Shown here one piece after another: positions 33,478 to 40,864 of a stretch of DNA of 64,000 nucleotides. Within the stretch, counting starts at the first letter, position 1. Each line of letters starts with the position of its first letter. Under the pieces are notes generated by a model. The model was given only the letters and a program-made list of their open reading frames with translations. It was not told the origin of the DNA and did no database searches. Source of the stretch: DATAVB01 sp036267955 (GTDB lineage: Bacteria; Actinomycetota; Actinomycetes; Mycobacteriales; QHCD01); NCBI GenBank assembly GCA_036267955.1, contig DATAVB010000134.1, forward strand, positions 138,218-202,217. The letters are read 5' to 3'. The position numbers and the translations under genes are program-made.

Positions 33478-33638
33478 GTGCAGCACCCCTCGTTCAAACG
33501 TCTGCCGGGAAATTGACCAGCCACGCGGGGAAGGCGCTTTCCCGAAATTCGAGTAAGTGTCTGACAGTGACAGCAGAATATTTCCGGGCCGACTCTCGGG
33601 GCTAGTCCGATGGGGACTCCGACTAGTAGGATCCTGAC
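33478..33638. promoter_or_regulatory. Divergent control region of importer operon and AraC gene
   Basis: Between the importer and the divergent AraC gene lie the inverted repeat CTAGTC-N13-GACTAG (33602-33607/33621-33626) and an imperfect GGGGAAGGCG-CTTTCCC hairpin (33518-33534). TAGGAT at 33627-33632 is seven bases before the AraC ATG, consistent with a leaderless transcript. AraC binding here is inferred. Confidence 0.45.
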
Positions 33639-34562
33639 ATGGCGAAGTCCCCTTCGCGCCCGGTCGCCTACCGGCAGGACGACCTCTTCGGAGCGGCGTT
33701 GCTGCCGTTGTACACCAACGTGGCCGAGCTGGACGGAGATCTCGAGACACATACGCACGATTTCCTCGAGATCGCGGTGGTGGGCAGCGGATCAGGACGC
33801 CACGTCACGTCGGGCGGGTCGCCGCCGGTGCACCCCGGCGATGTGTTCGTGCTGCGTCCCGGCGCCTGGCACGGTTTCGCCGACTGCCACCGGCTGGTGG
33901 TCGCCAACTGCTGCGTCGGCTCTGCCGGCCTCTCCGGCGATCTCGCGTTCCTGCAGAGCGTCCCGGAGCTGCGGGAGCTGCTCTGGACCGGCCCGGTGAC
34001 CGAGGGACGGCAGGGGGTGCTGGCGACGTCAGTGCCGGCGTCGAGCGCGCGACGTGCGGTGGCCGAGATTCGCCGGCTCGCGGTCGACCTGCGCCGCCGG
34101 GAGGTCAACCGGGTGTTGCTGATGTCGCGGCTGTTGACCGTGCTCGGCGGCCTGGCCCGGCCGGCCGAACGTGCCGCGGAGGCTCCGCAGGGCACCGGCC
34201 AGGCGGTGGTCGCGGCCGCGGTCCGAAGTCTGGACAGCGTCCCGGAGCACCCCTGGACGGTCGCCGAGTTGGCGGCGACGGTCAACGTCGATCCGGCCTA
34301 CCTGAGCCGGCTGTTCCACCGCCACGTGGGTCTTCCGCCGATCGACTACCTCGCGCGGCTGCGCACCGAACGGGCCTCCACGCTGCTGGCCCGGACCAGC
34401 CTGCCGGTGGCCCGCGTCGGCGCCGCGGTCGGTTGGACCGACCCGAGCTATTTCACCCGCCGCTTCCGTACCCTGTCCGGCCTTACCCCCAGCGCCTACC
34501 GGGCCCGCAGCCGCAGCGACGCGGCCGAGGCGCATTCCCAACGCACAGCAGGGCACGCGTGA
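33639..34562 (+). CDS. AraC-family regulator (cupin sensor)
   Basis: 307-aa regulator. Residues ~35-85 are an AraC-binding cupin (LETHTHDFLEIAVVGSGSG, VHPGDVFVLRPGAWHGF) and the last ~100 residues the AraC HTH pair (VAELAATVNVDPAYLSRLFH, LPPIDYLARLRTERAS, VARVGAAVGWTDPSYFTRRF). Divergent from the importer operon and therefore its probable regulator. The stop overlaps the start of the next gene (GTGA). Confidence 0.9.
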   Translation: MAKSPSRPVAYRQDDLFGAALLPLYTNVAELDGDLETHTHDFLEIAVVGSGSGRHVTSGGSPPVHPGDVFVLRPGAWHGFADCHRLVVANCCVGSAGLSGDLAFLQSVPELRELLWTGPVTEGRQGVLATSVPASSARRAVAEIRRLAVDLRRREVNRVLLMSRLLTVLGGLARPAERAAEAPQGTGQAVVAAAVRSLDSVPEHPWTVAELAATVNVDPAYLSRLFHRHVGLPPIDYLARLRTERASTLLARTSLPVARVGAAVGWTDPSYFTRRFRTLSGLTPSAYRARSRSDAAEAHSQRTAGHA

Positions 34563-35788
34563 CCGCCGAGCTGGCCCGATTCCAGGCCGCGGTCGACCGG
34601 GCCCGGGCCGCAGCGACGGCCGACGCCGGACGACTGTGGGACGTCGACCTCACCGACGCGCGCTGGATCGGCGCCGGCGCGGACCACTGGTATCTGACCG
34701 AGGATCCCGATCAACCGGGTTTCTCCTACCGGTCGCCGTTCTGGCGTGGTCCGAAGCCGGCCGGAAGCACCCACGGAAACACCGCGATCGACTGGGCGGG
34801 CCGGCGGTGGGCGAACATCGCGCTGCCGCTGGGCGGCGACACACCACCGCCGGGGCTCGACCGGGACGGCGCCACCCGCCTGCTGCTGCACGAGGCCTGG
34901 CATGCCTGCGGTCAGGAGACGCTCTTCCCCGATGGTCTCGGCGGCGAGCCGGCGGTGGTCGGCGGGGATCTGCTGGACCGGTCGGCCGGGCGGGTCTGGC
35001 TCCGCCTCGAGGCGGCGGCGCTGTCCCGGGCGGTCGCCGACCGGAGTGAACGCGCAGCGGGTGCTGCCGGCTGCTTCCGGCTGCGGCGGCAGCGGGAGGC
35101 GACCGCGGCCGAATGGAATCGCGAGCGGACGCTGGAGCTCGGCGAAGGGCTGCCCGAATACACCGCCTGGAGACTGACCGGCGCCGACCGGGCCGCGGTT
35201 TCCGCCCATGTGCGGGCGATCCCGATCCAGAATTCCCTGGTCCGGTCCTTCGCCTATCACACCGGGCCCGGATACGGATTCGTACTCGACGACCTGGCAC
35301 CCGGCTGGCAGCGCGACATCCCGACGGTCCGCGACCTACCCGAATTGCTGCGCCGGGCCACGACCGTGCCGGCGATCGAGCGGGCGGAGGCGGCCGCCGA
35401 GGAATACGGCTATTCGGAGATCCTCGCCGAGGAATTGGCCCGGGACCGCGACCGCGCGGACGACCTTGCGGCGACGGTACGCCGATTTCGCGACGGTCCA
35501 TTGCTGCGGATCCGTCCCGATCAGGTGCGGATCGACTTCAGCCCGCAGCAGGTCCGGCAGTTCGATTTCGGCGCTGTATATGGGAAACTCGCCTGGCGCA
35601 CCGAGGACGGCACCATGCTCGACGTCGACGGCGAGGCGCTGGTCACCGCCGACTGGAACGAAATCCAGGTCCCGCTGGACAGGGTGACCGACGATCCACC
35701 CACGGCCGGTCCGGGGTGGACACTCGTACTCACCGACCGCTGGCAGACGACCCGCGACGGCCGTGGCTGGCTCATCACGCCGCGGTAA
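34559..35788 (+). CDS. Putative gluzincin-like metalloprotein (HEAWH)
   Basis: 409-aa protein of unrecognised family. ATRLLLHEAWHACGQET provides an HExxH-type helix, and LELGEGLPEYTAWRL ~85 residues later offers GxxEY, a suitable third ligand, as in gluzincin peptidases. The C-terminal ~80 residues look like a beta domain (DFGAVYGKLAWRTEDGTMLD, WTLVLTDRWQTTRDG). No signal peptide is seen. GTG 34559 overlaps the AraC stop, so expression is coupled to the regulator. The last 102 bp of the coding sequence are duplicated at 38598-38699. Confidence 0.7.
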   Translation: MTAELARFQAAVDRARAAATADAGRLWDVDLTDARWIGAGADHWYLTEDPDQPGFSYRSPFWRGPKPAGSTHGNTAIDWAGRRWANIALPLGGDTPPPGLDRDGATRLLLHEAWHACGQETLFPDGLGGEPAVVGGDLLDRSAGRVWLRLEAAALSRAVADRSERAAGAAGCFRLRRQREATAAEWNRERTLELGEGLPEYTAWRLTGADRAAVSAHVRAIPIQNSLVRSFAYHTGPGYGFVLDDLAPGWQRDIPTVRDLPELLRRATTVPAIERAEAAAEEYGYSEILAEELARDRDRADDLAATVRRFRDGPLLRIRPDQVRIDFSPQQVRQFDFGAVYGKLAWRTEDGTMLDVDGEALVTADWNEIQVPLDRVTDDPPTAGPGWTLVLTDRWQTTRDGRGWLITPR

Positions 35789-35790
35789 AG
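35687..35790 (+). repeat. 104-bp direct repeat, left copy (3' end of the metalloprotein gene)
   Basis: Matches 38598-38701 over 104 bp with about four mismatches, offset exactly 2911 bp. This copy includes the stop codon of the HEAWH-protein gene. Together with the right copy it brackets the accessory island. Confidence 0.93.
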
Positions 35791-35795
35791 CGCTA

Positions 35796-35817
35796 CGGAT
35801 CACTGGTATCTGACCGA
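35796..35817 (+). repeat. 22-bp relic of the metalloprotein gene
   Basis: Identical except for one base to 34680-34701 inside the HEAWH gene (codons for ADHWYLTE). It lies immediately after the left direct repeat, suggesting that a second copy of that gene once followed and that its middle was replaced by the island. Confidence 0.6.
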
Positions 35818-35836
35818 AATCAAGTATCGTTGAACT

Positions 35837-36562
35837 TCACGTCCGCAAAGCGATCCTCGCGATCTCCTCGTACCGATACGCCTGCTCTTCGCGTCGCATC
35901 TCCGCCAACGCCACGGAGGTGACGTTGACGGTCGTGACAGGCATCTCTCGTAGCGCCTCAATAGTTGGCACCAGCGCTGGCATTGGGACGTCGCCGTTTG
36001 CGTAGGCGATGCTCAGGTGCGGCCGGAATGTGGCTGTGTCCATCGTTGTCTGTTCGCCGTACACGCCACGTGTTGCTTCGGTTAGGACGCCGTGAAGCTC
36101 CAGAAGAGGCGTCCACGGCGAGACACTGAACCGTACGGCCCCCCGCGAGGCAGTCAACGGCCCAACGGTGAGGTTGAACGGGGCAAGCGTCCGGCACAAT
36201 TGTTCGGCAGTGGCGGCAATGCTGTGTGCGGCCTCTCTGGTCATATCGTCCGTAAAGGCCACTCGCCCCATGGTGATGTGCAAACTGTCAAGTGGCACCG
36301 GATCAAGCGATGACCACTCCAGACGCGCTTGGCACTGACTGACTAACCGCTGCAAGGCAGACGCCTTTAGGAAAACGATCAGCCAGTGGTACGACCGTCT
36401 CCCCGGTGTCCAGCCGGGTCGTTGCCAGTGATTCTCCATGCCGGTCAGGCCGCGGAAGGCCTTCCAGTCGTGCTCTTGGATGACTGTGTGATTGTCGAGG
36501 TCGGCGGGCACGTGTGATGGGAAGGGAGTCACGCTGCCTATCTTGGCATGTACTCTTGCCAA
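35837..36562 (-). CDS. 2H phosphoesterase (2'-5' RNA ligase/LigT-like) protein
   Basis: 241-aa protein with the two histidine motifs of the 2H superfamily: DSLHITMGRV (HxT) and RPHLSIAYANG (HxS), about 100 residues apart. The family includes RNA ligases and cyclic phosphodiesterases acting on 2'-3' or 2'-5' linkages. ATG 36562 lies 25 bp inside the XRE-TPR gene; a later GTG is possible. It is the second gene of a two-gene unit with that regulator, in a region visibly less GC-rich than its surroundings. Confidence 0.8.
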   Translation of the reverse strand: MARVHAKIGSVTPFPSHVPADLDNHTVIQEHDWKAFRGLTGMENHWQRPGWTPGRRSYHWLIVFLKASALQRLVSQCQARLEWSSLDPVPLDSLHITMGRVAFTDDMTREAAHSIAATAEQLCRTLAPFNLTVGPLTASRGAVRFSVSPWTPLLELHGVLTEATRGVYGEQTTMDTATFRPHLSIAYANGDVPMPALVPTIEALREMPVTTVNVTSVALAEMRREEQAYRYEEIARIALRT

Positions 36563-37806
36563 TCACGTAGGGCAGCGCCGAAGGCGTCTGCCGCGCGAGT
36601 GGCGCCTCGGCGGCGCAATTTAATAGCCAGTTCGCCAGCGCGGTTCTTGACCGAGGTAATAGGTTTCGTTGCTGAGGCGGCCAGGGCCTGCATCCCCAAG
36701 GCGGCTGCGTGTTCAAGGTCAGCATTAGCACCAATAGTTAGCGCGCTGGCTTCGTCGAGGTGAACAAGAGATCGGCTCCAATCCGAGTCCGAAGCGGCGA
36801 CCGAGCCGCTTAATGCTTGAGTGAGATCAAGCGCACGCCTGTAGTCACCGAGGGATAGATAGGCCGTGGCTGAATTGGCGGCCGTGCGCGTCCAGTCGTA
36901 CGGCTCGAAGTCAATACACGACGTTATGCCAGCGATGCCCTCGGTACTCGCCACCAACGCGAGTGCTTCGTCAACGGCCTGCCTGACGAGATGACGCTTA
37001 CCGAGTTTGCCTGCTGCCCGGGCCACTCCATTGGACAGCAACCGAATGCGCTGCGCATCGCCTCCCGCCAGGCGGACGCCGGCCGATGCGAGATTCAAGG
37101 CTGCGTCGTAACGGTGCTGATGGTAGGCCGCAAAGCTCTGCGTGCCCTTGATCCAAGCTAGTAGCGGTCGGTCGTTGATGGCGGTCGCCAGTACCGACGC
37201 TTCTACGGCGTACTGCTGGGCCTCGGTGAAGCGGCCGAGGTTTACTGACATGTACGCCAGCAGCGCCGTCTGTCGGGCGCACACTCCGACGAGTTGGGCG
37301 CGTCCCATTGTGGTGCATATGCCACGGCCAAGTTCGCGACTCAATCGACGCAGCGCCAGTACCTCTGATGTGAGTTGCTTCGGGCCTTCAATCTCGTATC
37401 GATCGATCACCGAACGGGCGTAGTCGTCCATGACAGCCAGCGTGACATCCGGACCAAGCACGGCAGCGATGGTCAGGCCGCCACTTACATCGACGCTGAC
37501 GTCGGTCAAGGTCGGCAGAATGGACTGCTCCGCTGGTGCTTTCGCAACGTGGATCTCGGTTGCGCTGTCGATATTCGACAGTCCGATCTGAAATCGCTCC
37601 CGCACGTTCTGATCCGCCAAGCGCAATGCCGTATCCATGAGCGTCTGCGTGTCGGGTAACAGCGTGATGGTCTCAGCGCGTGCTTCCCACTTTGCCACTG
37701 TGCGGGCGTCAACACCGAGGTATTCAGCGAAGCCGCGAACAGTCTCTCGCAACGCCTGGCGAAGCAGTTTCGCCTCTCGGCCGGTCCAGCACTGCACGGT
37801 GGCCAT
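36538..37806 (-). CDS. XRE-type HTH - TPR regulator
   Basis: 422-aa regulator: N-terminal HTH (LLRQALRETVRGFAEYLG, VDARTVAKWEARAETI) and a long TPR-like helical array (LGRFTEAQQYAVEASVLATA, LGDYRRALDLTQALSGSV, ADLEHAAALGMQALAA). This architecture is frequent in Streptomyces-type regulators of plasmids, integrative elements and antibiotic loci. Start ATG 37806 after a G-rich leader; the frame is open further upstream. Codon usage is less GC-rich than in neighbours, fitting horizontal acquisition with the 2H gene. Confidence 0.82.
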   Translation of the reverse strand: MATVQCWTGREAKLLRQALRETVRGFAEYLGVDARTVAKWEARAETITLLPDTQTLMDTALRLADQNVRERFQIGLSNIDSATEIHVAKAPAEQSILPTLTDVSVDVSGGLTIAAVLGPDVTLAVMDDYARSVIDRYEIEGPKQLTSEVLALRRLSRELGRGICTTMGRAQLVGVCARQTALLAYMSVNLGRFTEAQQYAVEASVLATAINDRPLLAWIKGTQSFAAYHQHRYDAALNLASAGVRLAGGDAQRIRLLSNGVARAAGKLGKRHLVRQAVDEALALVASTEGIAGITSCIDFEPYDWTRTAANSATAYLSLGDYRRALDLTQALSGSVAASDSDWSRSLVHLDEASALTIGANADLEHAAALGMQALAASATKPITSVKNRAGELAIKLRRRGATRAADAFGAALRDWQEYMPR

Positions 37807-37958
37807 TCTGGTGCCCCCCGATGTCGCCCGGTAACGGTCAGTGTCGACTGTAGCGCTCTCGGTACAGCACCAGTACGACACGAGGTCATCATCGGTGCAT
37901 TCCGCCTGCTCGGTCGCTGGGTCACGCTCAAGCCAGCACCTCAATCGGTGCGCACATC

Positions 37959-38279
37959 ATGTCCGACAGCGAGGTGACGGCGGTGATGACTGGGGCAGGA
38001 GTTCTGGTCGGGCCGATGGCGGGCCGGCATCGCAGGCGCGGCGGTGCCAGAAGGCGTGTCATGGCGGCGAGCGGTCGGCATCAGATACGCGGCGGTGTCG
38101 CCTACCGGGCTTGCGCGCGGTGTGCCCGGCCGGGTGTGGGGGTGCTGGGGCGGGATGCCGGTCGGACGGTGTGGCTCTGCGCGGAGCATCTGCAAATCGT
38201 CGCCGAGCTGCGTAAGGGTCCGACACGGCGGGCGTTCGACGGGCTGTGGTGGCGGCTGCGGGGTCGGGGCAGACGATGA
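37959..38279 (+). CDS. Small Cys-rich (zinc-ribbon-like) hypothetical protein
   Basis: 106-aa, very basic protein. YRACARCARPGVGVL and TVWLCAEHLQIV form a CxxC...CxxH set ~23 residues apart, suggesting a zinc ribbon. N-terminal ~45 residues are Arg-rich and low in complexity. The stop overlaps the ATG of the next small gene (ATGA), supporting that both are real. Divergent from the XRE-TPR gene inside the repeat-flanked island. Function unknown. Confidence 0.5.
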   Translation: MSDSEVTAVMTGAGVLVGPMAGRHRRRGGARRRVMAASGRHQIRGGVAYRACARCARPGVGVLGRDAGRTVWLCAEHLQIVAELRKGPTRRAFDGLWWRLRGRGRR

Positions 38280-38518
38280 TCGCTCTGAGAATGAGCCCGC
38301 GACAGCCAAATGGGCTGTCTGGGTTAGCTGGATTGTGCCGTGGGCGGGCGTGTGTGCGCCTGAGGACGCCGGCCGCGGTGCTGGTCGGCCAAGTGGGCCG
38401 ATCACCGATTCCGTTGTGCAACAGGTGTTTCGAGGCCCGTGCGGACTCGAGCGGCGGCGTCCGGCAATGGTGGGACGACCTGGTGCGGCGGGCGTTTGGT
38501 CGGAGCAAAGGATGGTGA
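38276..38518 (+). CDS. Small Cys-rich hypothetical protein
   Basis: 80-aa protein with CRGRAC ~27 residues before LCNRCFEA, then a basic tail (VRQWWDDLVRRAFGRSKGW). It mirrors the layout of the preceding protein, whose tail is FDGLWWRLRGRGRR, so the two may be distant duplicates. Translationally coupled by a 4-bp overlap at 38276. No known family recognised. Confidence 0.45.
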   Translation: MIALRMSPRQPNGLSGLAGLCRGRACVRLRTPAAVLVGQVGRSPIPLCNRCFEARADSSGGVRQWWDDLVRRAFGRSKGW

Positions 38519-38597
38519 CCGCGTCGTGGCCCGAGCTTGGCATTGGTGAGTGGCGATGCTAGAAGTGCGGCACCTGCGGTGCGGTGATCGTGCGACC

Positions 38598-38701
38598 ACC
38601 GACCGTCCACCCACGGCCGGTCCGGGGTGGACACTCGTACTCACCGACCGCTGGCAGGCGACCCGCGACGGCCGTGGCTGGCTCATCACGCCGGGGTAAA
38701 G
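38598..38701 (+). repeat. 104-bp direct repeat, right copy
   Basis: Copy of 35687-35790 (see there), still carrying the last codons and TAA of the HEAWH-protein gene but with no coding sequence upstream. It marks the right edge of the 2.8-kb accessory island. Confidence 0.93.
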
Positions 38702-38729
38702 TTCGCGCAAAATCCGGCGACACAAGCGA

Positions 38730-38765
38730 ATCGGGCCCCGATCGCAGCTGCGGTCGGGGCCCGAT
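38730..38765. terminator. Terminator hairpin at the end of the ABC importer operon
   Basis: Perfect 12-bp inverted repeat ATCGGGCCCCGA (38730-38741) with 38754-38765 and a 12-nt loop, 17 bp beyond the stop of the minus-strand solute-binding gene. Suited to end that operon; it may also stop transcripts from the island. Confidence 0.8.
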
Positions 38766-38782
38766 GGCGAACTACCTCACAG

Positions 38783-40618
38783 TTACGCAGGCTTGAGCTT
38801 GCCCTGGAACGTCAGGATGGTGGTGAAGTTGTCGGCGTACGGCGAGTTGAAGTAGATCGGGTCACTGTCATCCGGATACCCGTCCACCGCACTCGGCAGC
38901 GCCGGGTTGTTTCCGTACCGCTCCCAGAGCGGGACGACCGGAAGCAACTCGTTGAACGCCAGTGCGGCGGTCGTGGTGTTCTTCTTCAACGCGTCGGTGT
39001 CGGCGCCGAAACCAGCCGCGATGACGACCTCCTTGAGGTCGACCTTGCCGACGATGTCGGTGGTCTGCTGCATCGGGAAGTCCATCCCCTTCTGCGTCGG
39101 ACCGAGCGTCGGGGTGTTGTAGGTGAACAGCGCAGCCCGGAAACTGTCGGCCGGGAACGGGTTGCTCGAGGAGCCCCAACCCTGGATCGCCAGGGTGAAC
39201 CGGCTGGCGTTCACGTCGGCGGTCGCCTGCACCGACTGCTCGCCCTTCAGGATGATCTTGATCCCGAAGGAGCTCAGCTGACCGGCGAGGTTCTTCGCCG
39301 CCGCGGACCAATCGGCGAAGTCCGACGGGAACATCAGCTCGTAGGACGCGTCCTTGCCGTTCGGCGTCTTCCACGTGCTGCCGGACTTCTTCCAGCCGGC
39401 CGCCTTCAACAGGGACGTCGCCTTGTCCTTGTTGAGCTCGTACTTGTTGAGCTTGGCCTGGTCGGCGTCGGAGATCCAGGTCGGGACCGAGGTGTCGGAG
39501 ATGCCGGCCATGAAGACGACGCCCTTGCCGGACTTGCCCTCGCCGACCGTTCCGTTCTGGTTCCGGTCGATCGCGTACGCCAATGCCTGGCGGGCCCGCT
39601 TGTCCGCGAACTCCGGCACCTTGTCGTAGTTGAAGAAGATCGCCGGACCGGAGTAGACCGGCGGCCGGATGATCCGGTAGCCCTTCTTGACGAACTCGGT
39701 CTCCGACGCGACCGGGAAACCGTGCGTCGCGTAGTCGATCTTCTTCTGCAGCAGCAGCGGGGTGACCGCTTCAACCTCACCCTGGTACAACAGGACCTTG
39801 TCGAACTTCACCGTCTTGGCGAAGTAACACTTGTCGTTCTTCGGCATCGTGAGCTGGTTGCTGGTCACCGAGCTGAGATCGATGTTGAACGGACCGCTGG
39901 CGAGCAGGCTCTTCGGGTTGAACGCCGAAATCGTCTTGTTGAGCGCAACCATATTCTTGTCGGACTGCGGCGTCTTCGCCTTGGCCATCGGCTCGGCCTT
40001 CTTTCCGTACACGCCGAACATCGAGTCCGGAACGATCCGCTCGCGCAGGATGTAGTACTGCGCGATCGGCGCCGGCGTGCCGATGTGGTAAACGACCGTC
40101 ATGTCATCGGTCATCTCGAAGCTGTCGACGTAGTTGAACGCCGGCCGGATCATCACATAACCCACTGTGGACGTTGTGTAGACGTCCTTGGCCGTGATCT
40201 TGCTGCCGTCGCTCCACGTCATGCCGTCGCGGACCTTGTATGTGAAAGTCTTTCCATCGGCGGACAGTGAGCTCGACTCGTCCGCGATCAGGTTGAAATA
40301 CTTCTGCTCTTTCCAGAAGTACATGGCGCCGGGCAGCAGCGTGTAGTCGTACAGATAACCGATCGAGTTCGGTATCGATTCGATAACACCGTCGAAGGGG
40401 TTGAAGTTGCCCTTCGGCGGGGCGTCGTACGGATAGCCCGCGGTGAAGGTGGTGCTGCCGCCGCCACCACCGCCGCCATTGCCGCCACCACCGCCACTCG
40501 TGTTGTTGTTGGCCCTGCTGCACGCAGCGGCCGTCGCTCCTATCGAGGAGACGCCGAAGAGCTGTAGGGCCCGGCGTCGCGACAGGTCCATGCTCGAGGG
40601 TTTGTCTTGATTACTCAC
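38783..40618 (-). CDS. Family-5 ABC solute-binding lipoprotein
   Basis: 611-aa Opp/Dpp-type binding protein. Tat signal SRRRALQLFGVSS and lipobox ATAAACS (Cys ~34), then a Gly/Asn-rich linker of ~20 residues with two glycine runs, then the SBP_bac_5 fold (DGKTFTYKVRDGMTWSDGS, RQALAYAIDRNQ). Such proteins bind peptides or oligosaccharides. It is the last gene of the importer operon 45099-38783, after two permeases, two ATPases and a small membrane protein. The neighbouring sugar genes suggest an oligosaccharide, but this is inference. Confidence 0.9.
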   Translation of the reverse strand: MSNQDKPSSMDLSRRRALQLFGVSSIGATAAACSRANNNTSGGGGGNGGGGGGGSTTFTAGYPYDAPPKGNFNPFDGVIESIPNSIGYLYDYTLLPGAMYFWKEQKYFNLIADESSSLSADGKTFTYKVRDGMTWSDGSKITAKDVYTTSTVGYVMIRPAFNYVDSFEMTDDMTVVYHIGTPAPIAQYYILRERIVPDSMFGVYGKKAEPMAKAKTPQSDKNMVALNKTISAFNPKSLLASGPFNIDLSSVTSNQLTMPKNDKCYFAKTVKFDKVLLYQGEVEAVTPLLLQKKIDYATHGFPVASETEFVKKGYRIIRPPVYSGPAIFFNYDKVPEFADKRARQALAYAIDRNQNGTVGEGKSGKGVVFMAGISDTSVPTWISDADQAKLNKYELNKDKATSLLKAAGWKKSGSTWKTPNGKDASYELMFPSDFADWSAAAKNLAGQLSSFGIKIILKGEQSVQATADVNASRFTLAIQGWGSSSNPFPADSFRAALFTYNTPTLGPTQKGMDFPMQQTTDIVGKVDLKEVVIAAGFGADTDALKKNTTTAALAFNELLPVVPLWERYGNNPALPSAVDGYPDDSDPIYFNSPYADNFTTILTFQGKLKPA

Positions 40619-40669
40619 GGCGCTCCTCCTTCAGAGAAGTTCGCTAGTTGTGGTGAGATGACGCAGCCG

Positions 40670-40864
40670 TCACTCGGGCGGCTGCCGGGGAAAACGAAGT
40701 AAAATTACAGCGATAATCAGAAAGATAGCGCCAATCGTGACCGTAAACGCGGTAATGGCGAATCCGGCGGTTCCGGGAGTTTCGGCAAGCAACAGCAGAC
40801 CGGGCACAACGGTGAAGAACACGGCGAACGGAAGGGCGGCCCGGCCCATCTGTTGCAGCATCAC
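40670..40864 (-). CDS. Small two-helix membrane protein in the importer operon
   Basis: 64 aa with two hydrophobic helices (LPFAVFFTVVPGLLLLAE and TAFTVTIGAIFLIIAVILL). GTG 40864 overlaps the stop of the upstream ATPase gene in GTGA, which supports it as a true operon member. Its place between the ATPase and the binding protein suggests an accessory role in the importer; family not recognised. Confidence 0.65.
   Translation of the reverse strand: MMLQQMGRAALPFAVFFTVVPGLLLLAETPGTAGFAITAFTVTIGAIFLIIAVILLRFPRQPPE

Noticed and set aside
32509..33750. Long extension of the LplB-like permease upstream of 33477
   Set aside because: The extra 91 codons have no family similarity and run through the divergent promoter region and into the AraC gene; GTG 33477 has a good SD.
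35687..38701. Integrative conjugative element or prophage
   Set aside because: No integrase, excisionase, replication or transfer genes are visible; only a repeat-flanked cargo region can be supported.
38627..40270. 547-codon plus-strand frame over the solute-binding gene
   Set aside because: Antisense shadow rich in Arg/Val/Leu without domains; the family-5 binding protein is unmistakable on the minus strand.
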